Source: a virus
Direction: 5' to 3' (one strand)
IMG/VR virus record: IMGVR_UViG_3300035034_001119
Location: 1 to 43,432 of that record
Length of the DNA: 43,432 bases
Below the pieces are notes generated by a model that saw only the letters and a list, made by a program, of their open reading frames with translations, did not search any database and was not told the origin of the DNA. Positions 6,857-15,575 of this stretch are shown one piece after another (position 1 is the first letter of the stretch; each line of letters opens with the position of its first letter). The translations under genes and the position numbers were made by a program.

Positions 6857-6909
6857 TCTCTGCACTGCATGGCATCATGTGTACATTAAAAAATAGGTAT
6901 ACTTAAATT

Positions 6910-7002
6910 ATGGAACACACTCATATTTGGATTGTTAAACAATACCAGTATCATCAAACGAAAAAATGTAGATATTGCAAAATCATGTTGATCATAGGAT
7001 AA
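6910..7002 (+). CDS. Possible leaderless 30-aa CxxC peptide
   Basis: ATG at 6910 lies six bases after TATACT (6898-6903), the same spacing as other leaderless genes here. The peptide begins MEHTHIWIVKQY and contains KCRYCK, a possible half zinc finger, with TAA at 7000-7002. There is no ribosome site. It may be a real small gene or a chance frame within the structured RNA region. Confidence 0.4.
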   Translation: MEHTHIWIVKQYQYHQTKKCRYCKIMLIIG

Positions 7003-7113
7003 GGAACCCAATATAAAGCACTCAGACCGCATGAATCAAATCTATGCAGGTAGAGCGCGCATCATGAGGTACCCTCGCAGCTAACGCATAAAAAAGTTGA
7101 GGGTTATTTGTCG

Positions 7114-7122
7114 TGGTAGAAT
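7114..7122 (+). promoter_or_regulatory. Extended -10 promoter upstream of the parB-like gene
   Basis: TGG followed by TAGAAT (7117-7122), start near 7129, giving a short leader with GAAAGG (7140-7145) before ATG 7152. The stretch 7003-7113 holds hairpins 7021-7055 and 7071-7104 and no gene. Confidence 0.5.
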
Positions 7123-7151
7123 AAAAACATAATCAAATTGAAAGGCCACGC

Positions 7152-7676
7152 ATGAGCAACAAACTCAAAATAGAATATAGAAAACTGAGTGAATTAACTG
7201 AATGGGCGTCGAATCCGCGATCAATCAACCGTGATGCATTTGATAGATTAAAAAAACAAATCACACGGCTTGGCATGTACAAACCATTGTTAGTTGATCA
7301 AAACAATACAATTCTCGGTGGTAACATGCGTTATAAAGCGCTTGTTGATCTTAAAACAACTGAAGTTGCCGTGATTGTGCGTGAATGCAAAGACGACACA
7401 GAACGGATTGAAATTGCATTATCAGACAACGATCGTGCAGGTTATTACAATGAAACTGAATTGGCTGAGCTCGTAGAATTGAACGGCATCGATGGCGAAT
7501 TATATTCAATCGATCTAACTGAATCAAAAACAATTGAAGAAATCGTGAACGCTGAGCCAACACCACTCAAAGACGACAAAGAAATCGATGCAGAAAACTT
7601 ACTGAATGATAAAACTGTTGAATGCCCAAAATGCCATTTTGAGTTCGATCCAAAATCAAACGACATAGAGCAATAA
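7152..7676 (+). CDS. ParB/Srx-fold protein with C-terminal zinc-ribbon motif, 174 aa
   Basis: The N-terminal ~95 residues match the ParB N-terminal (ParB/Srx nuclease-like) fold: LSELTEWASNPRSI, GMYKPLLVDQNNTILGG and NMRYKALVDL. Near the C-terminus VECPKCHFEFDP carries CxxC, a small zinc-ribbon-like tip. ParB-like proteins next to DNA methyltransferases are common in phages and are thought to help target or regulate modification. The gene ends one base before the methyltransferase ATG, so the two are co-expressed. The ATG is preceded by GAAAGG. Confidence 0.85.
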   Translation: MSNKLKIEYRKLSELTEWASNPRSINRDAFDRLKKQITRLGMYKPLLVDQNNTILGGNMRYKALVDLKTTEVAVIVRECKDDTERIEIALSDNDRAGYYNETELAELVELNGIDGELYSIDLTESKTIEEIVNAEPTPLKDDKEIDAENLLNDKTVECPKCHFEFDPKSNDIEQ

Positions 7677-7677
7677 A

Positions 7678-8712
7678 ATGTCAAAACATTTGTTTCCGTA
7701 CGAATGGAGAATAAAAGACGGCTACCCAAGCAAATCAATTGGTGATCATGGTGCAAAAGTGTTTACAACATTTTCATGCGGCGGCGGATCGTCATTTGGC
7801 TATAAATTAGCCGGCTATGATGTGATTGCTGCAAACGACATTGATAAACAAATGCGTAAAGTATATTTAGCAAATCATAGTCCAAAACATTACATTTTCG
7901 GCGGTGTTGGTGATCTTCTAACAGGCGATTTGCCGAAAGATGTGTTTGATATTGATGTGCTCGATGGATCACCACCATGCAGCGTATTTTCAACGACTGG
8001 GCTTCGTGATAAAGCATGGGGCAAAAATAAGAAATTTCGTGAGGGCCAAGCAGAACAAGTTTTAGATGATTTGTTTTTTCAATTCATTGATTTAGCTGAT
8101 CGGATTAAACCAAAAATTGTAATTGCTGAAAATGTCAAAGGCATGTTAGTTGGCGATGCCAAATGGTACACACGAGAAGTTGTGCGACGTTTCAACGCAA
8201 TTGGCTATGATTGCCAGGTGTTTTTATTTAACGCTGCACGAATGGGCGTACCGCAAAAACGTGAACGTGTATTTTTCATGGCAGCAAAAACAGAATACAA
8301 TTTGCCACGATTAAAAATGACATTCAATGAACCGCCAATTTATTTCAAACAAGTTTCACGGCCTGATGCAAAACCATACAACGATTTAACAGAACTTTAT
8401 ATGAAATATTGGCATCAAGCTCCGCAAGGTGGACCTGTTGGAAAATTCCAATCAATCAAAAAAACAAAGCTGAATGATGTGCCGTTTACGATCAATGCAA
8501 CACGATCACATTTTCACCCACTAGAACCACGAGATTTAAATGCACATGAAGAAACATTAATCGGATCATTTCCGCTTGATTACAAATTTGGCAAAGTTCG
8601 TCCAACATATTTGATTGGAATGAGTGTGCCGCCTGTGATGATGGCTCAGGTTGCACATCAGGTTGCTATGCAATGGATTATGCCGCTGAAAGAGCGTGGA
8701 ATCATCAAATGA
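7678..8712 (+). CDS. C5-cytosine DNA methyltransferase, 344 aa
   Basis: Transfers methyl from SAM to cytosine C5. Motif I FSCGGGSSFG (residues 32-41), motif IV SPPCS with catalytic Cys101, motif VI AENVKG (E151), motif VIII QKRERVFF (193-200) and a late NATRSHFHP region are all visible, and the length is normal. The protein therefore looks active; its recognition sequence cannot be read from the sequence. No restriction enzyme gene is adjacent, so it is an orphan phage methylase likely guarding against host restriction. It overlaps the RusA gene by ATGA. Confidence 0.93.
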   Translation: MSKHLFPYEWRIKDGYPSKSIGDHGAKVFTTFSCGGGSSFGYKLAGYDVIAANDIDKQMRKVYLANHSPKHYIFGGVGDLLTGDLPKDVFDIDVLDGSPPCSVFSTTGLRDKAWGKNKKFREGQAEQVLDDLFFQFIDLADRIKPKIVIAENVKGMLVGDAKWYTREVVRRFNAIGYDCQVFLFNAARMGVPQKRERVFFMAAKTEYNLPRLKMTFNEPPIYFKQVSRPDAKPYNDLTELYMKYWHQAPQGGPVGKFQSIKKTKLNDVPFTINATRSHFHPLEPRDLNAHEETLIGSFPLDYKFGKVRPTYLIGMSVPPVMMAQVAHQVAMQWIMPLKERGIIK

Positions 8713-9083
8713 TGCTTGATCGTCGCTATGTGATAAAAACACAACTCGATGCATTGAACGAGCATGACAGTGCAAACAGAGCCAACAAATTCGGCGGTGC
8801 AAATCACAAAAAAATGCAAACTAATATTGTACGACTACTGTTAAATAATCAGCCGGCAATACTCAAGCCATGCAGAATCAAATTCATTTGGCACATCAGC
8901 ACAAAACATGACTACGACAACATCAGATTCGCTTGCAAATACGTTTTAGATGGCATGATAGCCGCCAAAGTGCTTAAAAATGACAACCCGACATGGATTC
9001 GCGGATTTGATGGCGATGATTTCGTCAAAGTTAAAAAAGGAATGGAAAAAATAATTGTAGAAGTGAGATATACAAATGAATGA
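8709..9083 (+). CDS. rusA: RusA-like Holliday junction resolvase, 124 aa
   Basis: RusA enzymes cut four-way junctions symmetrically as dimers. The signature is present: HDYDN (D68, D70), K77, D81 and D92 within KNDNPTW. Length matches the ~120-residue family. I placed the start at 8709 (ATGA overlap with the methyltransferase stop); ATG 8712 is an equal alternative. It stands directly upstream of the packaging genes, consistent with resolving branched DNA before terminase cutting. Confidence 0.85.
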   Translation: MMLDRRYVIKTQLDALNEHDSANRANKFGGANHKKMQTNIVRLLLNNQPAILKPCRIKFIWHISTKHDYDNIRFACKYVLDGMIAAKVLKNDNPTWIRGFDGDDFVKVKKGMEKIIVEVRYTNE

Positions 9084-9522
9084 TGAACAATACGAAAAAA
9101 CTAAAAAAAATCTGCAAAATTTTACGACACCACTTAAAAATGCAATTTTGCTGAATTGGAATATAAAAAATGTCTATGTGCGTGAACGTGCGTCAGATCG
9201 TGGCGTAATGGCTGAAACATCGGCTTTGTGGGAATACAGAACAGCAACAATCACATGGTACATTCCAGTGATTGAAGAACATTGCCCAACTCAAGATGAT
9301 GTGTTTAATTTGGTGGTTCATGAATATGTGCATTGCATTATTGATCCAATTTCGCCACGCGTTGAATCAGTCAGCGATGATCAGCGTGCAATTGTTGAAT
9401 TTGTAACACAAAACGTAACTGATGCGATAGATCACATGTTTAAAAATCCAACATTGTTAACCGATCATTATAAATCACAAAAGGCTGCACAACGGCGTGC
9501 AGCGCGAAAGAAACAACAATAA
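9076..9522 (+). CDS. Zincin-like metallopeptidase, 148 aa
   Basis: HEYVH (residues 82-86) in the hydrophobic context NLVVHEYVHCIID is a HExxH zinc-protease motif. The third ligand is not obvious. The C-terminus is basic (AAQRRAARKKQQ). It overlaps the rusA stop by eight bases. Small HExxH proteins of this size occur in many phage genomes between early and packaging genes; their targets are unknown. Confidence 0.7.
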   Translation: MNDEQYEKTKKNLQNFTTPLKNAILLNWNIKNVYVRERASDRGVMAETSALWEYRTATITWYIPVIEEHCPTQDDVFNLVVHEYVHCIIDPISPRVESVSDDQRAIVEFVTQNVTDAIDHMFKNPTLLTDHYKSQKAAQRRAARKKQQ

Positions 9523-9573
9523 CTGATATACTGAAACTACAATCAAATAATTTGCAAATAAATGGGGGAAACC

Positions 9574-9843
9574 ATGTCGCAAAACTCAAAAGCTACAAAG
9601 CCGATTAAATTAGAAACCGTATATTTAATTCATATTCGTGAAAAAGATGGTGCATTATCATTCGCATTGCCTGGTGAAACAGTCCAATTTGAAGATAACG
9701 AGCAAATCAAAACCGCCATGCTTGCTCATAAAATTAATGAATTAGTTACTGAAATGCATAAACTGCAGCGTGTTGTATTCGCTAGCAATCAAATGCTCGC
9801 GGATTTACTAAAAGGCAATAGCGATGAAAAAACAAAACAGTAA
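9574..9843 (+). CDS. Hypothetical protein, 89 aa
   Basis: I start this gene at ATG 9574 because GGGGGAAA just upstream is its ribosome site; an in-frame ATG at 9562 lies inside that site. A possible -10 box TATACT is at 9529-9534. The protein has a beta-like start (LETVYLIHIREKDG) and a helical second half (MLAHKINELVTEMHKLQ). Not recognised. It overlaps the terminase small-subunit gene by 20 bases. Confidence 0.7.
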   Translation: MSQNSKATKPIKLETVYLIHIREKDGALSFALPGETVQFEDNEQIKTAMLAHKINELVTEMHKLQRVVFASNQMLADLLKGNSDEKTKQ

Positions 9844-10609
9844 AGCCAAAAAAACCACCACAAAAAAGATCAAGAAAATTGCTATTGATCAACCACTGAG
9901 AAAAATGAATCGTGGTCAACTTGATGGCGTAGCAAAACAGCTCAAGTTAAAACCATCATCATACGCAAACATCAAAGAACTAGTAGAAGCATTAACGCCA
10001 TTAACAAAACAACCCAAAGCCGCGAAGCGTGCAGCAAGAAAAAAAGGTAGAAAATTTGATTGGAATAAAGCATTTGAATTTTATATTGCTGATCACACTA
10101 GATCATATGCAGATGTTGCAAAACAGTTTGGAGTGGTGAAAAAAACAATTGAGCAAGCCGCCAAATATGAGTACACCGACGGAAAACGCAAAGGCACATG
10201 GTGTAGCTGGGCAGAACGTAGGCAAGAACTAGGCGATATTGCTAGAAAAAAGACCGAAGAAGATTACAAAAAAACTGCACCTGCAAGATCAGAACAGCAT
10301 TTGATGCAGTATAGAAATTTGCAAATAGCCACATCACAAAAAATAACTGCATTAGCGGCAACTGGCAAAACATTGGTTGATCCGACTACTGGCCAAAAAT
10401 TCAAGATTCAAGATTTCGATGCACGCCAATTGGCTGATGTTGCAAAAGCACTCAAACTAGCAATCGATGGCGAACGTGTGATCATGGGGCTTGCGACAAG
10501 TGTTGCAACAATTAAACCAGGCTCAGATGATGAAACTGGTAAAGGTTGGGGCGAACTTCTTGCATTAGCAATGAAAGAAGCAAGCAAAGATGCCGAAACT
10601 AACGACTGA
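9824..10609 (+). CDS. Putative terminase small subunit, 261 aa
   Basis: Small terminase subunits bind the packaging site on concatemeric DNA and load the large subunit. Support is mainly position, directly upstream of and overlapping the large subunit, plus composition: a very basic N-terminus, a SAP/HeH-like helix pair (GQLDGVAKQLKLKPSS), a helix-turn-helix-like stretch (RSYADVAKQFGVVKKTIEQA) and a helical middle for oligomerisation. No specific family is certain. Confidence 0.7.
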   Translation: MKKQNSKAKKTTTKKIKKIAIDQPLRKMNRGQLDGVAKQLKLKPSSYANIKELVEALTPLTKQPKAAKRAARKKGRKFDWNKAFEFYIADHTRSYADVAKQFGVVKKTIEQAAKYEYTDGKRKGTWCSWAERRQELGDIARKKTEEDYKKTAPARSEQHLMQYRNLQIATSQKITALAATGKTLVDPTTGQKFKIQDFDARQLADVAKALKLAIDGERVIMGLATSVATIKPGSDDETGKGWGELLALAMKEASKDAETND

Positions 10610-12041
10610 GCAAATACAAGCAATTCTAAAACAACGTGTTCAATGGGCAACGCATGGCGATCAGTTCGTCAAAGATATGTTTGAAGAAGATTTGCAGCCG
10701 TATCAAACTAAGATTATGCGATCAGTGCATGATCATACTCGTACAGCCGTTAAATCGTGCCATGACAGCGGAAAATCATACACAGCATCAAGATTAGCCG
10801 GTCAATACTTATCAACACACCCTGATTCAATCGTACTAACAACAGCACCGACATTCAGACAGGTTGAAAACGTCATTTGGCGTGAAATTCGTGGTATGTA
10901 TCACAAAGCCGTTAAACCACTTGGCGGCGATGAACCATTAAAAACACGTTGGGAATATTCGCCAAACTGGTATGCAATCGGTATTGCAGCACGCGATTCA
11001 GATTCGATTCAAGGATTTCACTCAAAGTCCGGTGATATATTGATCATCGTTGATGAAGGTGCAGGTGTTTCAGAAGATGTGTTTGAAGGTATAGAAGCAT
11101 TGTTGACATCAGGAAATGCACGCTTGCTTGTGATTGGAAACCCAACATCATTATCAGGCAAGTTTTTTCGCATGTTCAAAGATCCCGAAGTCAACAAAAT
11201 ATCAATTAGTTGTTTCGACACTGGAAATTTCGTTGCAAACGGCATCAAAAACATTGAAGATTTACGCAATTTTGATTATACAAAAATGGTTATGCCATAC
11301 CCGTATTTGCTTAATCCAAAATGGGCACATCACAAATTATTTGATTGGGGCGAAGATACGCCGATGTTTCAAAGCCGTGTATTGGGCGAATTTCCTGAGC
11401 AAGATAAAAACACACTGATTCCATTAAATTGGCTCGATGCTGCATCAACAGAAGAACGCAAAGAGTTGATTCAAAAAGGCAAAACAGCATATGGACACGA
11501 TATTGCTCGTTATGGTGATGATGCATCAGTCATTCATAAACGTTACGGCGATTGGCACAATATGCCCGAAGTGTTTAGAAATGAAGATACTATGCTCACA
11601 TCTGGGCGTGCTGTAGACGCATTGCGTGATGAACTTGGCTATTATTTCATTGATATTACTGGTGGGCTTGGAACAGGTCCATATGATCGCCTGGTTGAAT
11701 TGAATTACCCAACTGTATTCGGTTTGAACATGAGCACAAAAGCACAAGAAAAAGATCAATACATCAACTTGCGTGCAGAATTAGCATGGATTGTGCGTGA
11801 AAAATGTCGTCTTGGCCAAATATATATACCCGATGATGATGATTTAAAAGCGGAATTATCGAACATTCGTTATAAACTAGCATCAGACGGTAGACGTCAG
11901 ATCGAATCAAAAGACGAAATTAAAAAACGTGTGAAGCGATCACCCGACAGAGCAGATGCATTATTCATGAGCTATGCAACGCCAGAGATGGGCGAGCGTG
12001 GTGCAAATAAACAGGGCGTTGGCACTCACAGCATTTGGTAG
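10590..12041 (+). CDS. terL: Terminase large subunit, 483 aa
   Basis: The DNA-packaging motor and nuclease. Walker A variant CHDSGKS (residues 57-63), Walker B ILIIVDEGAG (150-159), coupling motif region VIGNPTS (181-187), and nuclease acidic residues in YGHDIARYGD (D304, D310), YFIDITGG (D355) and a late SPDRADALFM. Full length for the family. It overlaps the preceding gene by 20 bases. A promoter (12035-12063) lies at its 3' end for downstream head genes. Confidence 0.93.
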   Translation: MPKLTTEQIQAILKQRVQWATHGDQFVKDMFEEDLQPYQTKIMRSVHDHTRTAVKSCHDSGKSYTASRLAGQYLSTHPDSIVLTTAPTFRQVENVIWREIRGMYHKAVKPLGGDEPLKTRWEYSPNWYAIGIAARDSDSIQGFHSKSGDILIIVDEGAGVSEDVFEGIEALLTSGNARLLVIGNPTSLSGKFFRMFKDPEVNKISISCFDTGNFVANGIKNIEDLRNFDYTKMVMPYPYLLNPKWAHHKLFDWGEDTPMFQSRVLGEFPEQDKNTLIPLNWLDAASTEERKELIQKGKTAYGHDIARYGDDASVIHKRYGDWHNMPEVFRNEDTMLTSGRAVDALRDELGYYFIDITGGLGTGPYDRLVELNYPTVFGLNMSTKAQEKDQYINLRAELAWIVREKCRLGQIYIPDDDDLKAELSNIRYKLASDGRRQIESKDEIKKRVKRSPDRADALFMSYATPEMGERGANKQGVGTHSIW

Positions 12042-12063
12042 CATTTAATGATACACTTATAAT
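12035..12063 (+). promoter_or_regulatory. Promoter upstream of the head operon
   Basis: TTGGTA (12035-12040), 17-base spacer, TATAAT (12058-12063). It is followed by an AAAGGAG ribosome site and ATG 12084. Confidence 0.55.
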
Positions 12064-12083
12064 ATTGAAAAGGAGCTAAAACC

Positions 12084-12473
12084 ATGATAGATACAACAGA
12101 TTTACGAACAGCAATCAGCAAAGTATTTGATATTAAATTGAAAGATGTACCAGAGTTCACATCATCTAAACCAGTTAATCAAGCGAAAGATTGGCTTGAA
12201 AGAAACGATCATGAATTCAACTACCACAAAGCAGAATTAAAAGCAGGAATTGTTATTTTTGCATTCGGTTCAAGCAATCCAATGATAACTATTGTTGAAA
12301 AAGATGATGATGAAATCAACGGCGCAATTGTATTCGGTACATTATCAGCCGTCAAAAAACGCAAATCAAAATCACAAAAACGACGTGAAAAAGTTGTCGA
12401 AGAATCTCAAGAGGATTCAGCAGTTGAAGCACCAATTGAAACAGAAGATAACTCAACCGACGAAAGCGAATAA
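12084..12473 (+). CDS. Hypothetical protein between terminase and portal, 129 aa
   Basis: Good ribosome site (AAAAGGAGCTAAAACC ATG). A folded N-terminal ~95 residues (with ELKAGIVIFAFGSS and GAIVFGTLSAV beta strands) is followed by a basic linker and an acidic Glu/Ser-rich tail. Not recognised. Its place between terL and portal suggests a head or packaging accessory protein. Confidence 0.68.
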   Translation: MIDTTDLRTAISKVFDIKLKDVPEFTSSKPVNQAKDWLERNDHEFNYHKAELKAGIVIFAFGSSNPMITIVEKDDDEINGAIVFGTLSAVKKRKSKSQKRREKVVEESQEDSAVEAPIETEDNSTDESE

Positions 12474-12478
12474 TTAGC

Positions 12479-14029
12479 ATGGGCAAAGTTCAAACCGCAA
12501 TAGCCGAAATGTTTGGCCGCGAAAAACCACAACAATCAATGTTTGCCAAAATGATTAATTCTTTTTGGGGTTCGAACGTAACTGCAGATTATGCCCGATC
12601 TGACTACAAGCTATTTCGTGCGATATATCACGCATCAATGATCAAAGATGGATCAGTTACCAAAGGCGAAGATTTTATATTAGGTGCAGGATTCGCAAAG
12701 CCGATCATCAATGCTGCAACGGCATTTGCTATTGGTCAAGGGTTCAACGTCAACATTGAGAATGCAGAAAAAGGCACATCGATTCAAGCAGCACAAGACG
12801 ATGTGAACCGATGGATTCAAGAACACATATCAGATTTTTATAATTTCACACGATATGCATTGCGTGAGGGCGATTCATTCATGATAATGCATGACGATCT
12901 ATCACTTGAATTCGCTGAGCCTGATACAACGACTGTGATATATGATCCAATTAGCGGCGGTGTGCAAGGCTATGATGTTGCTGAAACTGTTGAAACATCA
13001 CCAAATGTAAACACTACATTCACAAGAAAATTCAGAGAATCATCATATGTCGTAACTGAATCTGTAAATGGCGGCAAAGAAACGACATTAGTTGAACGTG
13101 TTTTTACTGTTGATGGATTAGTTGATCTGCATGAATTAGATGATGAACAGCGTGATGCATTCGCAGGGTTCGATCCAGAAGATATTATTGAAGTGCCAAT
13201 GCCAATATTCCATTTTGCGAATGAGCTTGAACCTAAAGCAGTTTATGGCATGTCTGATCTGCAAAACTCGTTGGTGTATTTCAAAGGTTATTCAAAGATT
13301 CTGCAAGAAGCAACCAAATCAAATATTTATAACAGCACACCAATTCCAGTGATCAGTGGCGATAAAAACGATGGACTGTTAGAAGCAGACAAATCAAAGA
13401 AAAATATCACTTGGGGTCGCAACATGGTTTTGTATCTCAAAGGCGAGAATGCATCAGCTAAATTCATGGACGTACCGCAAACGATGGCTGATACAGGCGA
13501 ATTATTGCAATATTATTTCTATCTAATTGTACAAGCATCTGAGACGCCTGAATTCATACTTGGAACAGCTATCAGTGGTTCAAAAGCATCAGCACAAGAG
13601 CAAATGCCAATCATGGTTAAAAAAGCTGATCGCAAGCGTGCTCAGTTGTCTAAAATATTGCGTGTTGTTGTTGATTGCTACATATACAAAAAAATCATTT
13701 CAGGTGATCCAAATTTCTATGCAATCCAAACAAATGAACTTGATTATAAATTGTCATTTCCGCCAATCGTTGATGATGATAAAAAACTAACCCTTGATAC
13801 TATTTCAATGCTTGTAGAACAGGGCATTATGTCAAATCGAACTGCACTTGAAATTCTTGCATCAGATCGTGTCAATGACGTTGACAAAGAGATTGCACGT
13901 GCGAAAGAAGATGCAGGCGAACGAGATTCACGGCTTGGATTAACACCATCAGACAACAGTAGAATAATTGACGAGCTCGATAATCTTGATGTGCCGCCAA
14001 CTGATCCAGTAATACCAGAAGAAGAATAA
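12479..14029 (+). CDS. Portal protein, 516 aa
   Basis: The dodecameric ring at the capsid vertex through which DNA passes. Identified by length, position between terL and the MuF gene, and portal-like features: GDSFMIMHDDL and an EPDTTTVIYDP strand in the N-terminal half, a long central helix region, and SETPEFILGTAISGSKASAQEQ typical of the portal stem/wing segment. The C-terminal ~60 residues are acidic. Near the N-terminus AIAEMF (residues 7-12) repeats an xAEM motif shared with protease, scaffold and capsid. Confidence 0.85.
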   Translation: MGKVQTAIAEMFGREKPQQSMFAKMINSFWGSNVTADYARSDYKLFRAIYHASMIKDGSVTKGEDFILGAGFAKPIINAATAFAIGQGFNVNIENAEKGTSIQAAQDDVNRWIQEHISDFYNFTRYALREGDSFMIMHDDLSLEFAEPDTTTVIYDPISGGVQGYDVAETVETSPNVNTTFTRKFRESSYVVTESVNGGKETTLVERVFTVDGLVDLHELDDEQRDAFAGFDPEDIIEVPMPIFHFANELEPKAVYGMSDLQNSLVYFKGYSKILQEATKSNIYNSTPIPVISGDKNDGLLEADKSKKNITWGRNMVLYLKGENASAKFMDVPQTMADTGELLQYYFYLIVQASETPEFILGTAISGSKASAQEQMPIMVKKADRKRAQLSKILRVVVDCYIYKKIISGDPNFYAIQTNELDYKLSFPPIVDDDKKLTLDTISMLVEQGIMSNRTALEILASDRVNDVDKEIARAKEDAGERDSRLGLTPSDNSRIIDELDNLDVPPTDPVIPEEE

Positions 14030-14034
14030 TCGTC

Positions 14035-14913
14035 ATGGCAACCACTGCAACAGAACTCAGACGTGAATTGCTGATCGGCATTCGTGATTATGAAGATCAA
14101 ATGGAAGCGTTAATTGCGACTTATAACAGCGATTTAGAACGTGCATCATTATTCAATGCAAACAATTTTGATAGATTTGAAATAGTTGCAGCAGGAATCA
14201 TTGCAGCATTTTTAGTTGATTTTGCTCGAATATCAGTATCAGCAAACACAACAATTGCAACTCAATATGCAACATACGTCATGAATTCAACTGGCGTGCG
14301 TTTGAGCCGTGCCGGTGCTGTTCAATCGTATTCTGCATTGAATCGGCTATCAATAAGTGTGCCACAAGCCGTTTCTGATAGCTTTTTAACACGCCGAAAC
14401 ATATATGACGGCAGAACATTCACTGGTAGATTAAAAACACTGCAAGCAGGCTCAGAACGAATCGTGCGTGGATTAATCAGTGAAGGTGTTGCATCAGGGC
14501 GATCAGTCAATGATGTTGCAAGATCAATTCAACATTATATTGATCCATCATCACAAGCTGGGCGCCGTTTCACGCGTGGCAATGGCATCAACTACACAGC
14601 CATTCAAAAAGGCAAACGATTGCCAAAAGGTTCAATCAGGTATAACGCAGTCAGAATTGCACGATCAGAAATTATGCGAACATATGATCTTGCAAGCAAC
14701 GCATTTTACAAAGATAAACCATATGCACGAGGTTGGACGTGGAATCTATCAAATACGCATCGTGGCTATGATGGTTGTGATATTTTGTCGCAGAATTCGC
14801 CGCATGATAAATTGCCCGCAAGACCACACCCACAATGCACATGTGATCCGCGTCCAGTCGTCATAACCGTTGCTGATTTAAGAAATCTTGTTAATTCTGG
14901 CTTGATAGCATAA
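14035..14913 (+). CDS. MuF-like minor head protein, 292 aa
   Basis: Phage head morphogenesis (SPP1 gp7/Mu F) family. The diagnostic C-terminal part is clear: RIARSEIMRTYDLASN, then GWTWNLSNTHRG, DGCD and HPQCTCDPRPV, matching the conserved HPxCxC ending. The N-terminal half is helical. Such proteins bind the portal and are packaged in few copies. It follows the portal gene by five bases. Its stop codon is part of a promoter -10 (TAAACT). Confidence 0.88.
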   Translation: MATTATELRRELLIGIRDYEDQMEALIATYNSDLERASLFNANNFDRFEIVAAGIIAAFLVDFARISVSANTTIATQYATYVMNSTGVRLSRAGAVQSYSALNRLSISVPQAVSDSFLTRRNIYDGRTFTGRLKTLQAGSERIVRGLISEGVASGRSVNDVARSIQHYIDPSSQAGRRFTRGNGINYTAIQKGKRLPKGSIRYNAVRIARSEIMRTYDLASNAFYKDKPYARGWTWNLSNTHRGYDGCDILSQNSPHDKLPARPHPQCTCDPRPVVITVADLRNLVNSGLIA

Positions 14914-14916
14914 ACT
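14888..14916 (+). promoter_or_regulatory. Promoter overlapping the muF stop
   Basis: TTGTTA (14888-14893), 17-base spacer, TAAACT (14911-14916). The -10 box includes the upstream TAA stop. The leader holds a four-codon frame ATG TCT AAC AAA TAG (14931-14945) ending in the ribosome site of 14954. Confidence 0.5.
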
Positions 14917-14953
14917 AGAAGTACAAATTAATGTCTAACAAATAGGAGTAACT

Positions 14954-15124
14954 ATGCAAGACACAAAGTCAAACGACAAATCTTCTGATACCAATGAACC
15001 GCCAAAGTCGCCAAAAATGGCTAAAATAGTCAAAGGCACATTTGAACAAACACGCAAGAAATTGCCACAAATGCTAAAACAAAAGCGTGCAGATGAAGCT
15101 AAACGCAAAAAGGTTGATTTATAA
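14954..15124 (+). CDS. Small basic protein, 56 aa
   Basis: ATG at 14954 follows ATAGGAGTAACT, a strong ribosome site. The product is polar then strongly basic (KIVKGTFEQTRKKLPQ, LKQKRADEAKRKKVDL). It ends one base before the next ATG (15126). Not recognised; a small head-associated or DNA-binding protein is possible. Confidence 0.65.
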   Translation: MQDTKSNDKSSDTNEPPKSPKMAKIVKGTFEQTRKKLPQMLKQKRADEAKRKKVDL

Positions 15125-15125
15125 C

Positions 15126-15485
15126 ATGGACGGCAAAATGTATGAAAAACCAAAGAAAATTCTAAACGAAGAATCTGAATCATTAGTTACTGCACATCAA
15201 GTTTCTGACAATATGATAGAACTTGTGCGATTGGATCAGAAAATAATCATCACTGGCAAAGATTTCAGTGTAATGGCTACCAGTCCAAAGCATATTAATG
15301 GCAAACCTGTTTATACGACTATCACTGCAACCGATGGCAAGATTGATGAAACAGATTTGAAATATCGTGCAGAAAAAGCAGAAGATGAACTGCCTGAGGG
15401 CAAACAATTCAAATTAGATGATGCAGGCGAAAAGATACTTGATTCAGACGGCAAACCTGAATTAGAAGATAAGCCAACAGAATAA
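15126..15485 (+). CDS. Hypothetical protein, 119 aa
   Basis: Start at ATG 15126, right after the previous stop, with AAGGTT upstream. The first ~80 residues look like a small beta domain (MIELVRLDQKIIITGKDF; PVYTTITATDG). The tail is acidic and disordered (EDELPEGK, LEDKPTE). Not recognised. It lies between the minor head protein and the protease-scaffold gene. The 90 bases after it hold the next promoter. Confidence 0.65.
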   Translation: MDGKMYEKPKKILNEESESLVTAHQVSDNMIELVRLDQKIIITGKDFSVMATSPKHINGKPVYTTITATDGKIDETDLKYRAEKAEDELPEGKQFKLDDAGEKILDSDGKPELEDKPTE

Positions 15486-15563
15486 ATTTATAGATATTTA
15501 GCCCAACGACTAAATTTGTGTTGAATGCAATTATCAAATTGTGTATTTTGTTGTGTTTTGTAG

Positions 15564-15569
15564 TAAACT
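15564..15569 (+). promoter_or_regulatory. -10 box for a leaderless protease transcript
   Basis: TAAACT at 15564-15569, six bases (AGAACT) before ATG 15576. No ribosome site lies between, so transcription probably starts at the A of the ATG. Confidence 0.55.
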
Positions 15570-15575
15570 AGAACT

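Noticed and set aside
7044-7080. tRNA-like string GGTAGAGCGC resembling a D-arm
   Set aside because: No acceptor pairing, no anticodon stem and no T-arm GGTTCGA-type sequence follows. Not a tRNA.
12292-12477. Plus-strand frame overlapping the 12084 gene
   Set aside because: Lys/Gln-rich shadow of the acidic tail in another frame.
14931-14945. Four-codon frame before 14954 as a gene
   Set aside because: Too short and lacks the exact leaderless spacing; kept only as a note to the leader micro-frame finding.
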